This document shows, piece by piece, positions 12,651 to 31,225 of a DNA stretch of 64,000 bases. The position numbers and the translations under genes are program-made. Positions within the stretch are counted from its first letter, which is position 1, and the number at the start of each line of letters is the position of its first letter. Source of the stretch: Acidobacteriota bacterium (GTDB taxonomy: Bacteria > Acidobacteriota > Blastocatellia > RBC074); contig JADJXM010000011.1 in the NCBI GenBank assembly GCA_016715865.1, forward strand, positions 1 to 64,000, in the 5' to 3' direction. The notes beneath the pieces were generated by a model, which ran no database searches, was not told the DNA's origin, and was given only the letters and a program-made list of their open reading frames with translations.

Positions 12651-13343
12651 GCAATCTGAGCCGTAAGTAGACCTTGAACTTCTGCAATTGTATAGCAAGG
12701 TATGCGACGATGAATAACAGCATGACAATTAGCACAAACTGGCCGTAAATCAGCAATTGGATCGATTCTGTATTCTGCGTTGATTGTCGCTATTGGAACG
12801 AGATGATGCACATGAATCATACCCTCAAACGCTGATCCATAAGCTACGGCAAAGTCAAACTTACATACATAACACACCGCACCGTAATGTGTGATACATG
12901 CTTCGCGGGCGTCCTCGTCCCGTTCATACCGATTCACTAATACCTTATTGACCGCCCCCTCCACGTACGTATCACTATCAACTATCTCTGCGACTGGCTC
13001 CGATCGCGAAACTGGTTCTGCAGCAGGTAGAAAATATCCGTACCGTTCCAATCGTCGACGCGCAACCCCCAATTCGGATTCAGTGAATAATGTGTTCCAC
13101 GGATCGCGTAAAACAAGAGCCTCAAGTGAGATGTCTAGTTGCCCATGGTCGACAAGTTTCAGGAAACCTGTTGTCGGTTTGGCATTTGGCTTTTCTTTGT
13201 GGCATGATTTTGCTGCTGCGACGCCACCAGCAGCGCGAATCTTTTGGAGGAAGCGTGTTGCATTATAGCCAAGGACGCGTTTGCCATTCTCGTACACTGC
13301 CATAAGCTTGGTCGTCAAATAAGCGTATAAGTTCAGTGTTCAT
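12644..13343 (-). CDS. HNH endonuclease domain protein (frameshift near the 5' end)
   Basis: The uninterrupted part (12644-13318) encodes 224 residues. The C-terminal 70 residues carry an HNH nuclease core: ITHYGAVCYVCKFDF (zinc pair CxxC), GMIHVHHLVPI (the HH of the motif), and LRPVCANCHAVIHRR (CxxCH). The N-terminus includes GYNATRFLQKIRAAGGVAAA, a helical segment usual in a family of HNH proteins associated with defence. The likely true start is ATG at 13341-13343 (MNTELIRLFDDQA), joined to this frame by a one-base indel near 13300; otherwise ATG at 13301-13303 or TTG at 13316-13318 would be used. It is probably a DNA-cutting enzyme of a restriction-like or mobile system, but no partner methylase is next to it. 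Confidence 0.75.
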
Positions 13344-14226
13344 CGTGACTTCTCTAGTGACATAACATGTAACTCAGCTGAATGTTGCTCCGGTATGCAG
13401 TTATATGCTAATTGGGGTTACGCTGTCAGAAAGCCGCGGCTGACAATCATTATGCATATGACTATTGTATATAAAAACGCCCTACCGTTTTCCCTGAAGA
13501 TGTTTGCAGACACACCCGGAGCGATGAAGGCGTTTAATCCAAAATTCTGGTCAATCTATTAATATAATTAGGTCGGGGCTTGCCAAGGGCTGTGTCTGCA
13601 GGGCATATCCTAAACGATTCTAATGTCGGAGTGAAGAGAAAAATTAGGGCCGATTTCGTTTTTCACACACGTGAGGACGGCTTCCTGATCAGCATGTTAG
13701 CGTGGTGGGCTTTTATCTGATCCGATCGACCGGATCGAAGGCGGTAATTATGAGCCTGACTGCGAGTCTGAAAAACTTGAATACCATCACAAAAACGGCC
13801 CGGCTCTGCTTTCGTTGCCTCGCGACAAGGGAAGCACTCAGGATCTTCCGGGAATATCTCGCCGACAGAGGGGGGGACACCTCGGACTTTGGGAATATGA
13901 AGGCGGTCTGTATGAATCCCTTCAATTCAATACGATTCAAAAGGATGGTGGTATCGATTGCATTCAAAAGGCGATTGCCGTCCATTCTCTGAATTGGGCA
14001 GCCTCAACAAAGCCTTCCAATCTCATAAATCGGCCCGGCATGGTTACCAGGCAGATTACTCTTTTGCAACTTGCCCGGAGTTCGGTAATCTTAATCGTCC
14101 TCAATCGGCCGTCTGTTTGTGGCCCCACCAAGATTTAAGTTAGCAGCTGGACGGGAGTGGTTTGATTCAGTCCTCCCTTTCCAGTATGCCTATGCCTGAA
14201 AAACTGGCGATATGAGGTGGAACCGA
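13344..14226. other. 883-bp spacer without a recognisable gene
   Basis: Open frames of 60-107 codons exist on both strands (for example 13702-13992 and 13815-14138), but none shows a domain or good start signal. An imperfect pair CATAACATG.../...CAGTTATATGC (about 13360-13410) could be another decayed attC-like site. The right end holds GAGGTGG (14214-14220), the ribosome binding site of the TIR-NACHT gene. Confidence 0.5.
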
Positions 14227-17711
<3,485 letters not shown>

Positions 17712-17730
17712 GGTTTTTCTGAACACTGTA

Positions 17731-17767
<37 letters not shown>

Positions 17768-17832
17768 ACCCATCATTCAATTTCAGGATCACTCGATAAT
17801 TTTGGATGATCGGAGTATGATGCCTTCGCAGC

Positions 17833-17980
<148 letters not shown>

Positions 17981-18073
17981 ACTCCTCCATCCCTCTTCTA
18001 TGGGCATCAGCCGCGGGGCGAGTGCCGGGCCGTCCCCTTTTATCAGGGACAGGCGGCCTCCGGAAATGCCGGC

Positions 18074-18142
<69 letters not shown>

Positions 18143-18168
18143 TAAACACCGTCGGGCGCATATACAAC

Positions 18169-18202
18169 CTCTAAACGGGTGGCGAAAGTCACCCGTTTAG
18201 AG
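18169..18202. terminator. Strong hairpin between TR and avd
   Basis: Perfect 13-bp stem (CTCTAAACGGGTG at 18169-18181 with its complement at 18190-18202) and an 8-nt loop. It lies immediately after the avd stop on the minus strand and about 190 bp downstream of the TR on the plus strand, so it could end transcripts from both sides or form the 3' end of the TR RNA. There is no long U run. Confidence 0.6.
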
Positions 18203-18203
18203 C

Positions 18204-19611
<1,408 letters not shown>

Positions 19612-19648
19612 AAAAATTTTGAGCGCCTACGGCGCAGGAGAGGGTCTT

Positions 19649-19675
19649 GCGCTACGCGCCTCGGCCTTCGGCCGA
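19649..19675 (-). other. Tandem hairpins just downstream of VR2
   Basis: Inverted copy of the hairpin pair that follows VR1: TCGGCC/GGCCGA stem at 19661-19675 and GCGC/GCGC stem at 19649-19659. A further stem GCGCC/GGCGC lies at 19623-19635. Conservation beside both VRs and absence beside the TR suggest a role in target recognition. Confidence 0.7.
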
Positions 19676-19701
19676 CCGACCCTACAGAGATCAGAAAAAC
19701 C

Positions 19702-21024
19702 TTAGGAAGGGGGACCACCACCACACACTACCCGAAAACCGATATTGTAGATACGACTGCGCGGGCTGCTGTTGACACGGTAGACGGCCCGCGCGAAGTC
19801 CCGATTGTCGTACCACGACCCGCCCCGCAGGAGACGGCGGCCTTGATTTTCGCCAGTTACCCAGGCTGAACCGTCCGCTGGGGCTCCGTTGTAATTGTCA
19901 TGCCAAACGTCCTCACACCATTCCCGGACATTACCGTGAACGTCATATAGCCCCCAGCGATTAGGTCGCTTTTGCCCCACAGGATGGGTTTTTTGGCCGG
20001 AATTACGGGAGTACCAGGCATATTGATCGAGAAGATCCTCATCATTTCCGAAGCAATAATCTCCCGATGATCCGGCTCTGGCGGCGTATTCCCACTGAGC
20101 CTCACTCGGCAATCGATATTCTCTCCCCGATAATTTCGACAATAGCTGGCAAAATTTTACTGCATCATCCCAGCTAACTGACTCAACGGGTAGGCGCGGA
20201 TCACCCTTGAAATGGTTCGGATTATTTCCCATTACCGCTTCCCATTGTGCTTGAGTCACTTGGTATTTACCCATGTGGAATGGTTTAAGCGTGACTCTAT
20301 GAATGGGCTGAGAGTCCTTGAATGTCTTTGAACCCATATTGAATGAGCCGCCCGGAATTGCTACCATCTCCAAGCTGACGCCGAGCCCAATCCTTTCCTT
20401 GAAATCACGCCCATTTCTGATCTCGGGTGATGCGGAATTTCTTGCAACATCGACTTTAACTTTTGGATCCCCGGGCTTTGTTTCAAACCATGCTTTCAAG
20501 GATTCAGTAAAAGCTGCATCTGCTCGATTACCGATTATTCCGGCGGCAGCAGCTCCAGCAGCGTATGTGAGTGATCCAGTTATGACTCTTAGCGCCAATT
20601 TATAAAGATAGTCACAGTCATTCTTTTGCCAGAATCCGTCCCGGCATTTTCTACCTTTTTCCGATATGACATAGAGGGTTTCGATTTCCTTGAAGCTGAC
20701 CAACCGGTGGCCGTCTGATTGAATGATTCTGGTCATCAGGTCGCTTTTTGTTCCGGTGGTTTTTTGTCCCAAAGATTCCGCAATTTCCTGGAGCCGGTCC
20801 TTATTAAGGCTTCTCAGGTGTGTTTCGAAGTCCGCCATTTCGATCAAGCCGTCTGATAAAAACTTATCGGTGGCCTTATCCACAGGTTGTCTCAATGCCG
20901 CAGTCCAGCTTGGAAATGGAAGATCATCCGGCAGATCCACGACCTTGGCTTTTGATCGTGGGGCCAAGAAGGTAGCAAGCCATAGTTGATGAGTTGGAGA
21001 TTCAGGACAGGCCATAAAGCTCAC
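19702..21024 (-). CDS. SAP-like plus FGE-sulfatase domain protein, DGR target 2
   Basis: Intact, 440 residues, GTG start (21022-21024; ATG at 21013-21015 is an alternative). Residues about 65-110 read LRSLNKDRLQEIAESLGQKT with TKSDLMTRIIQ, resembling a SAP-type helix-hairpin DNA-binding motif. A hydrophobic Ala/Gly-rich helix (YAAGAAAAGIIGN, about 155-167) may be a membrane or packing segment. Residues about 215-440 form an FGE-sulfatase domain of C-type-lectin fold (MVAIPGGSFNMGSK, YRLPSEAQWEYAARAGSS, WGLYDVHGNVREWCEDVWHD, LLRGGSWYDNRDFARAVYR). VR2 occupies the C-terminus. No effector domain such as TIR or nuclease is present, so it may be a partner or decoy sensor for the TIR-NACHT protein, or an independent display protein. 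Confidence 0.88.
   Translation of the reverse strand: MSFMACPESPTHQLWLATFLAPRSKAKVVDLPDDLPFPSWTAALRQPVDKATDKFLSDGLIEMADFETHLRSLNKDRLQEIAESLGQKTTGTKSDLMTRIIQSDGHRLVSFKEIETLYVISEKGRKCRDGFWQKNDCDYLYKLALRVITGSLTYAAGAAAAGIIGNRADAAFTESLKAWFETKPGDPKVKVDVARNSASPEIRNGRDFKERIGLGVSLEMVAIPGGSFNMGSKTFKDSQPIHRVTLKPFHMGKYQVTQAQWEAVMGNNPNHFKGDPRLPVESVSWDDAVKFCQLLSKLSGREYRLPSEAQWEYAARAGSSGDYCFGNDEDLLDQYAWYSRNSGQKTHPVGQKRPNRWGLYDVHGNVREWCEDVWHDNYNGAPADGSAWVTGENQGRRLLRGGSWYDNRDFARAVYRVNSSPRSRIYNIGFRVVCGGGPPS
19711..19831 (-). repeat. DGR variable repeat VR2
   Basis: 121 bp on the minus strand, gap-free match to the TR with 17 mismatches, 15 at template adenines; the other two are silent T/C changes (TAT to TAC, CGC to CGT). 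Substituted residues differ from those in VR1 (e.g. first variable codons Y and D against D and G), so the two targets have been mutagenised independently. The C-terminal GFRVVCGGGPPS is the same in both targets. Confidence 0.94.
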
Positions 21025-21185
21025 TCATTATTTGAGGTTACATATCTGGAAAATGGACATCTGGAAAAGTTCTCGATCCAATATGTCACGGTGGCTTCGA
21101 TCGAGAATCTACCTTGAGAGTATCATCCAGATCAAGTCTGGGAGGGATGGAGGATTCGATTTCCCGAGTGTGGGTGTCGCATCTT

Positions 21186-21452
21186 TTATGGAATAGAGGC
21201 TTTCTTCAATTTAATCAGCGCCTCGGGATCATCGAAAGTGACATCGATCACGTTCTCGATCAATCTGGCGATTTGCTTTGCTCTCGGATCGTCGATCTCT
21301 CCGGCCAGAGCCAGGATCTCAAAGAACGCGATTGGAACCTGCATCAGTTCCGGGACCTTTCCGAACGGTTCGCGAAAGGTTAAGACCTCGGCCCCAATGC
21401 AGGCGGAATAAAATAGCCAGGTAACGAATGATGGAAGGAAAATGTAGCGCAA
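21186..21452 (-). pseudogene. Hypothetical fragment, 88 codons
   Basis: The frame starts inside a REP palindrome (21444-21471), so the first residues are not genuine. The rest (EPFGKVPELMQVPIAFFEIL then IENVIDVTFDDPEALIKLKK) is helical and looks like the C-terminal tail of a larger protein whose 5' part was lost at the REP junction. I do not recognise the family. Confidence 0.3.
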
Positions 21453-21471
21453 CCTCGGCAGGTTGCGCTAC
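21444..21471. repeat. REP-like palindrome
   Basis: A perfect 28-bp palindrome-like hairpin with 12-bp arms GTAGCGCAACCT and a 4-nt centre CGGC. Related copies are at 10580-10607 and 10664-10690, preceded by the same GATGGAAGGAAAAT flank. Here it truncates the transposase remnant to its right. Confidence 0.75.
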
Positions 21472-21712
21472 GGGTTAATGATCAGGGCAGGACAACCCTT
21501 GTTACGAAATATCCCACCCATGTATGAGTGCAGCTCGGACTCAATTTGATCGGTAATGAATGGTTGGCGATTTTTCGTGCTGAAGACGAGGTGGATGTGA
21601 ATTGAAGATAATGATTGAGGCATGGCCTGATCCCTTTCTTACGCCCATTCAGGGCTGGTTTGAAGGGGTGGCCATTGATCCAGGGGCTCCGCGCAAAGCG
21701 CTCCACCCCTGG
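21468..21712 (-). mobile_element. IS200/IS605-type (RAYT-like) transposase remnant with leader
   Basis: From ATG at 21621-21623 the minus strand reads MPQSLSSIHIHLVFSTKNRQ, PFITDQIESELHSYMGGIFR and ends ALIINP with a stop inside the REP palindrome. This is the N-terminal third of a Y1 HuH transposase of the REP-associated type; the HxH motif expected soon after is lost. The 5' leader (21624-21675) is shared with the 10.7-kb remnant, and a hairpin CCAGGGG/CCCCTGG with inner GCGCAAAGCGC lies at 21680-21712. Confidence 0.75.
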
Positions 21713-21858
21713 CTGTCTTATTCTGCCCCCGTCGGGGTCAGTTGTACAAGAAATTGATCAGTTGGTAACGGGCAGTCATCGGTTTGAAGATGATAAATGA
21801 AGGGCTCTATGAGCTGCCCTTTCGCTATTGTCACTAAATTGGAACTTCCCGCCTGGGG

Positions 21859-22450
21859 TCATGCTGATTTCTTTCTTGCGATGAATTGAACGACAGAGGC
21901 CAAACCAGTATGAAACTTGCCTTCAATGACTTCGCGCTCGATTTCCCGGGAAACGATTGGGTCACAATTTGGAAATTGCTTTTCCAGTTCCGTGCGATCC
22001 ATGAGCATGTCGAGGTCTTTTGGCCCACCGGTATTCCGGGAAATCTGTGCTTTTGAATAGGCTTCCAGAAGAATGATTCCCCCAGGTTTCAGGCTGCGTT
22101 CAACCAGAGGATATAGTCTGTTTCGAGTATCCCCCGGGAGATGCGCGGAGATCGAAATGACTGAGCCAAAATAATTCTCAGGCGGTTCAAATGTTGCAAG
22201 GTCGGCAACTTCGGTACGGATTGTTAAGCCTTTTGATGCTGCGAGCATTTGAGCCTTAGCGAGGCCTACTTCTGACCCGTCCACGCCAAGCACGTCCAAT
22301 CCAAGGGAGGCAAGAAAGACAGCATTCCGCCCTTCACCTTCGGCTAAAAGAAAGCACTGGCCCGACAAGGAGTTTTGCGTTTTTGCACCAGGAACGAGTT
22401 CGGCTCAGTTCCGTAAGCAAATTCTTTATCGGCATATCTTTCATTCCACA
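21859..22450 (-). CDS. Class I SAM-dependent methyltransferase (one frameshift)
   Basis: The natural start is ATG at 22448-22450 (MWNERYADKEFAYGTEPNSF), typical of small TehB-like/thiopurine-like methyltransferases. A one-base indel near 22380 shifts the frame, after which LLAEGEGRNAVFLASLGLDV gives the SAM-binding motif I (E-x-G-x-G/GRNAV), GVDGSEVGLAKA the acidic loop, and LKPGGIILLEAYS the post-motif strand. About 196 residues in all. Substrate unknown; tellurite, thiol or small-molecule methylation are the family's usual roles. It lies downstream of mobile debris, which might explain its isolation. Confidence 0.75.
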
Positions 22451-22541
22451 TAATATTTTCTCTTTGCCTTCTCCGCACCTGATTGTTCGATAGAACGAAC
22501 ATCAGGCTCAGGTCATCATACTCAATGTGAGTTGGAATGTA

Positions 22542-23084
22542 TCAATTGATACGATGAGCATTTATGACCATGAATTCAGACCATGTCTTTCCCTGATCGA
22601 GAGACCTTTCGCCAATCCAGGTAAAGCAGCTTTCTGTTATGTTTGTAAAGGTGACTCGAGAAAGGGCATCCCGGGCAAATGTGTCGACGAAATTAAAGGT
22701 AATGGTCTTGTGGGTTACGCGAACGCCGCCGAGTTTTTCCGGACCTAACTCCAGCCAGAAGGAACCCATGGCGTTGAACCATCTCATTACCCATGCCTTC
22801 CTTTCGACGCTGTATGAGCGAAAGTTCATGCCATGGACAATAAGATCGCCCGTTTGATCTGTCATTCGATATTCATCAGCGATCAGGTAGCCATCCAGAA
22901 TGTAGCGGCCGACCCAGGTTGCCTGGTATGGGTGCCACTTCCCATCTTCTCCCTTCACTCTTGCCTCACAACGCCATTTGCCAATGATGAAGGCGAACTG
23001 GGATAGTTCCTGCGGCGCCTTGGGATTAAGGGTTCCGTATTCTTTGTCGCGATTCATGTCTTGCGCATACTTCTGACTGAGCAT
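22542..23084 (-). CDS. DUF1579-like lipocalin-type protein
   Basis: 180 residues (a second start at 23055-23057, MNRDKEYGTLNPKAP, is equally plausible). It opens with PKAPQELSQFAFIIGKWRCE, the G-x-W motif of DUF1579/heme-nitrobindin-like beta barrels, followed by alternating strands: ATWVGRYILDGYLIADEYRM, VMRWFNAMGSFWLELGPEK, SCFTWIGERSLDQGKTWSEF. It probably binds a small hydrophobic ligand or acts as a measured-effect barrel; no catalytic residue set is visible. It stands alone between the methyltransferase and the TonB-type receptor, all on the minus strand. Confidence 0.7.
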   Translation of the reverse strand: MLSQKYAQDMNRDKEYGTLNPKAPQELSQFAFIIGKWRCEARVKGEDGKWHPYQATWVGRYILDGYLIADEYRMTDQTGDLIVHGMNFRSYSVERKAWVMRWFNAMGSFWLELGPEKLGGVRVTHKTITFNFVDTFARDALSRVTFTNITESCFTWIGERSLDQGKTWSEFMVINAHRIN

Positions 23085-23193
23085 CCCATTTGAGCGAGCG
23101 ATCGAGACGCGTAGCTATATTTCCCAGATGGCCATCTCCCTGTCACCGCAGCCGATGATAGCGATATTGATGCGCTCACATTGTCCGGATGTA

Positions 23194-26487
<3,294 letters not shown>

Positions 26488-26604
26488 GATGGTCTCCTCG
26501 AATGGGTGCAAGTGTGCATCTGCTGAGGGATATCAGCAGTCTGATAAAACAAGTCGCCAGATCAAATGATTGTTTCGTGCGTTAATTGATCATCCCGCAT
26601 TCTG

Positions 26605-27516
26605 TTATGCGGGGACGGCCGCAGATTTAGCGGCCCTCAATCTGTTAAGTTCTTCCGCGGCATTGACTGTCAGTTGCGCGCGGCAGGCTGCGGCCATGGC
26701 CATGGTCCAATGGACGATCTGCCATAACAATTCAAAAGTCCATTCATTCAGATTAGAAGTCGAGTCCAGTGCCAATGGCTGCGCCGGGCTCAGGAGCGAC
26801 CGCGCCATGACAAGCGCGCCGCGAAGAAGGACATAAATCATCAACCATCGCATGACGGCTGCCAGCCTTCCATCGCCCATCTGCAAAGCGTATCGGTGAA
26901 GAACGACGCCGAAAGCTGATGCCAGTCCCAAAAGCCCCAGTCCTACCGGTTGCAGGATACGACTGAGCAGATAGGGAGACTGGCCCTGGGACAAATCTTC
27001 ACGATATATCAGTAGCGTCAGGAACAGGGCAGCCACGCAAAGCATGACGGCCCAATCGCGCCGGCTGATAAAGAATCCAAGGCCGATGCGGTGAATTGCC
27101 CACCATAAGGCGAGAAGCCCTGCGAACAGGCAGAGATTGGCGGGCACAACCATCAGATTATCCACCAACCCGCGTAACGGTCCGGTCCTGTATCCCGCAT
27201 CAACGAAATCCAGAAAAGGGGTGCCAGCGGACCGCTTCAACAATGAGATCGCCGCGCTGGCGGCGAGCAGCAGCCAGGCGGCACGTGCCCATGGAGCGCG
27301 ACGATACTCAGCCGCTACCTCCAGGCTTAAGAGCAGGGCAATTCCATATGCCGCAAGACCGGAAAAAGTCATGACGATCGCTTCGGCAAGCCTGAAGCGT
27401 CCGTTCTGGCCGAAAGTTGATGATAGATATAGAAGCAGAAGCAGTGATACTTCACCCACCATGCCACAACCGACTACCTTTGGGGTGATGTAGGAAGCGA
27501 GCATAAAGCGGTTCAC
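26605..27516 (-). CDS. Polytopic membrane protein of unknown function
   Basis: About 303 residues from GTG at 27514-27516, which overlaps the stop of the anti-sigma gene (ATGTGA), a typical coupled junction; ATG at 27502-27504 is an alternative. Eight to nine membrane helices are visible, e.g. GEVSLLLLLYLSSTFG, LAAYGIALLLSLEVAAEY, NLCLFAGLLALWWAIHRIGL, WAVMLCVAALFLTLLIY. No transporter or enzyme signature is recognised. Its position immediately after a zinc-type anti-sigma factor suggests it may take part in the same sensing pathway, for example as a membrane partner. Confidence 0.75.
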   Translation of the reverse strand: MNRFMLASYITPKVVGCGMVGEVSLLLLLYLSSTFGQNGRFRLAEAIVMTFSGLAAYGIALLLSLEVAAEYRRAPWARAAWLLLAASAAISLLKRSAGTPFLDFVDAGYRTGPLRGLVDNLMVVPANLCLFAGLLALWWAIHRIGLGFFISRRDWAVMLCVAALFLTLLIYREDLSQGQSPYLLSRILQPVGLGLLGLASAFGVVLHRYALQMGDGRLAAVMRWLMIYVLLRGALVMARSLLSPAQPLALDSTSNLNEWTFELLWQIVHWTMAMAAACRAQLTVNAAEELNRLRAAKSAAVPA

Positions 27517-28010
27517 ATCTGACCTCTTTCCTGAATCAGGCTTGCGAAAGTATCTCCGCACATCGCTGCTGTGATATTGGTCAGGCGATCCAGAAACGGC
27601 TCCCAATTGTCCGGCCTGACACTTTCAAGTGATTGTGCAGGCGAGTATCTGGCTGCGGCATGTAACACCTTCGCGGCAGCCTCGGCCCCGCAAATCGGCG
27701 ACAAAGCCTTCTCGAGCGATTCCAGCCACAATTGGATCTGCTTCTGAGTGATTGTCTCGGCACGTACCGTCCGGAGATTCGTGAAGATCGCTCGTAGCAT
27801 GGCGTGCATGCGTTTGTCTTCGATCATCGTATGGTCTCGCGCTTCCGAACTTGCTTCGTGCAGGCTCTGCGAGACATTTGCCAGTCGCTCATAAAACTCC
27901 CAGCAGGCCATGCAACCGATGAGATGCGCCTCGATGCGGGTTCGCATTTCCGGCTCCGCCAGGCCGTCCAGATAATCGTTCCATTCCTCTTCCGTGATTC
28001 CGTGTTGCAT
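27513..28010 (-). CDS. Putative zinc-binding anti-sigma factor
   Basis: 165 residues. The N-terminus MQHGITEEEWNDYLDGLAEP is followed by EAHLIGCMACWEFYERL, an H-x3-C-x2-C motif as in ZAS-type anti-sigma domains, then a helical region with no obvious membrane span. It is encoded 37 bp downstream of the ECF sigma factor and overlaps the membrane protein gene. Sequestration of the neighbouring sigma factor is the likely role. The C-terminal half (QIQLWLESLEKALSPICGAE onwards) is soluble and unrecognised, so the stimulus may be cytoplasmic or reach it through the adjacent membrane protein. Confidence 0.75.
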   Translation of the reverse strand: MQHGITEEEWNDYLDGLAEPEMRTRIEAHLIGCMACWEFYERLANVSQSLHEASSEARDHTMIEDKRMHAMLRAIFTNLRTVRAETITQKQIQLWLESLEKALSPICGAEAAAKVLHAAARYSPAQSLESVRPDNWEPFLDRLTNITAAMCGDTFASLIQERGQM

Positions 28011-28047
28011 ATAACCATCCCAGCAAAGCTATCGATAATACTTATTA

Positions 28048-28608
28048 TTAATTGATACGTTGTCTCGTTATGTTCTCTGACAAAGGGCTAATGATGTTTG
28101 CCAGCTTCTTTCTGGTGTTGAAAATCCGCCATTTGATCGTTCCGAGGGGTAGAGAAAGAACCTTGGCCAGTTCCTCATAAGTCAACCCTTCGACGAACCT
28201 CAGAACAACCAGATCGCGATCCGTAGGGTCGAGCGCCTTCAGCCATTCCATCAATCGAATCTCCGGCATCGCCAAAGGTTCGATTGTCAATCCGGCAGTC
28301 TGTTCATTGGACAGGGATTCTATCTCCACAGTCTCGACGCGGGTCTGTTTTCCACGCCAGTAGCTGATCATTTCATTGCGTGCAATGGTGAATAGCCAGC
28401 CGTAGAAATTTTCAGCCTTATGCAGATCCCCGATCTGGATATAAACTTTGAGCAGTACGTTCTGGGTCAGATCCTCGGCCGTAGCCTGGTCCAATCCCCT
28501 GAGCAGGAAATAACGCCGCACGCGAAGACACGCCACCTCGAAAAGCGCGCAAAACGCCTCCTCGGTTCTGCTCACCAGGAATTGTTCGATGACTGGCCTG
28601 TTTTCCAC
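28048..28608 (-). CDS. ECF-type RNA polymerase sigma factor
   Basis: The core is about 187 residues from GTG at 28606-28608 (VENRPVIEQFLVSRTEEAFC). The open frame continues up to 28803, but that extension contains a short direct repeat also found in non-coding DNA at 28962 and looks non-coding. Region 2: LRGLDQATAEDLTQNVLLKV and NFYGWLFTIARNEMISYWRG (the -10 recognition helix). Region 4: LDPTDRDLVVLRFVEGLTYE and LSLPLGTIKWRIFNTRKKLA (the -35 helix-turn-helix). It heads a minus-strand group with anti-sigma, membrane protein and probably the TonB-type receptor. No ribosome binding site is convincing at any candidate start. Confidence 0.85.
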   Translation of the reverse strand: MENRPVIEQFLVSRTEEAFCALFEVACLRVRRYFLLRGLDQATAEDLTQNVLLKVYIQIGDLHKAENFYGWLFTIARNEMISYWRGKQTRVETVEIESLSNEQTAGLTIEPLAMPEIRLMEWLKALDPTDRDLVVLRFVEGLTYEELAKVLSLPLGTIKWRIFNTRKKLANIISPLSENITRQRIN

Positions 28609-29216
28609 TTTCAAATAAAGTTTGCCGAACCCAAACTTAATAAAGTTACTTTGATAAGTTGAAACGGGTGCGAATGCCCGCCTTGATAAAGACGTCCAGT
28701 TCTTCATGTTTGTTTGAACGTCAGAAAATATATTTGATGCGAGTAATACTAACTGATGATACGCGGAACTGTAATATCCATTGTCGCCGAAAAGCACAAT
28801 CAATTATCCGGGCCGGGCCGAGTAGTCGCCGTGTAGAGCGGAAGCCCCGGTATTGGCGTCCTCATCTAAACAAGCCCATGAAATGGGCGGCAGATTCTCG
28901 ATCACGCCTGAACTCTTACACACTTAGGCTATCGAGCACTTCGTGGAGTTGCCATTTTGGTAAGTTGAAACGGGGTTTCGCTCGAATGCCTCGCTCCACC
29001 CTGGCTTGATTCGCCTGCGTTGCAGGTCAAGAAAGAATATGTCTGAGCAACCTCAAAATTTGTCAAATCGATTTTATAGGACTCATCCGAGTAACATCAG
29101 GTAGTAATTGTTAAGGATGTAAAATTTTCAGTGACACGGATTTAGGGCACTTTCGCTGTGTTATGATGCGCGCAAGCGAGGCCTAATGACCGGCTATTGC
29201 CCGATTGGTGACTGAG
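28609..29216. other. Divergent intergenic region between sigma factor and histidine kinase
   Basis: About 600 bp with no supported gene. It holds a short direct repeat (AAGTTGAAACGGG at 28656-28668 and 28962-28974, each followed by CGAATGCC) and the 21-bp motif at 29107-29127. Confidence 0.5.
29107..29127. promoter_or_regulatory. 21-bp motif shared with 10502-10522
   Basis: Exact 21-bp repeat containing TTGTTAAGGATGTAAAA, about 90 bp upstream of the histidine kinase start. It is a candidate operator, possibly for the adjacent response regulator (autoregulation), but this is inference from position only. Confidence 0.4.

Positions 29217-31199
<1,983 letters not shown>

Positions 31200-31225
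<26 letters not shown>

Noticed and set aside
13702..14138. Small open frames upstream of the TIR-NACHT gene as a partner protein
   Set aside because: None has a recognisable domain, good start or consistent codon use; kept as unassigned spacer.
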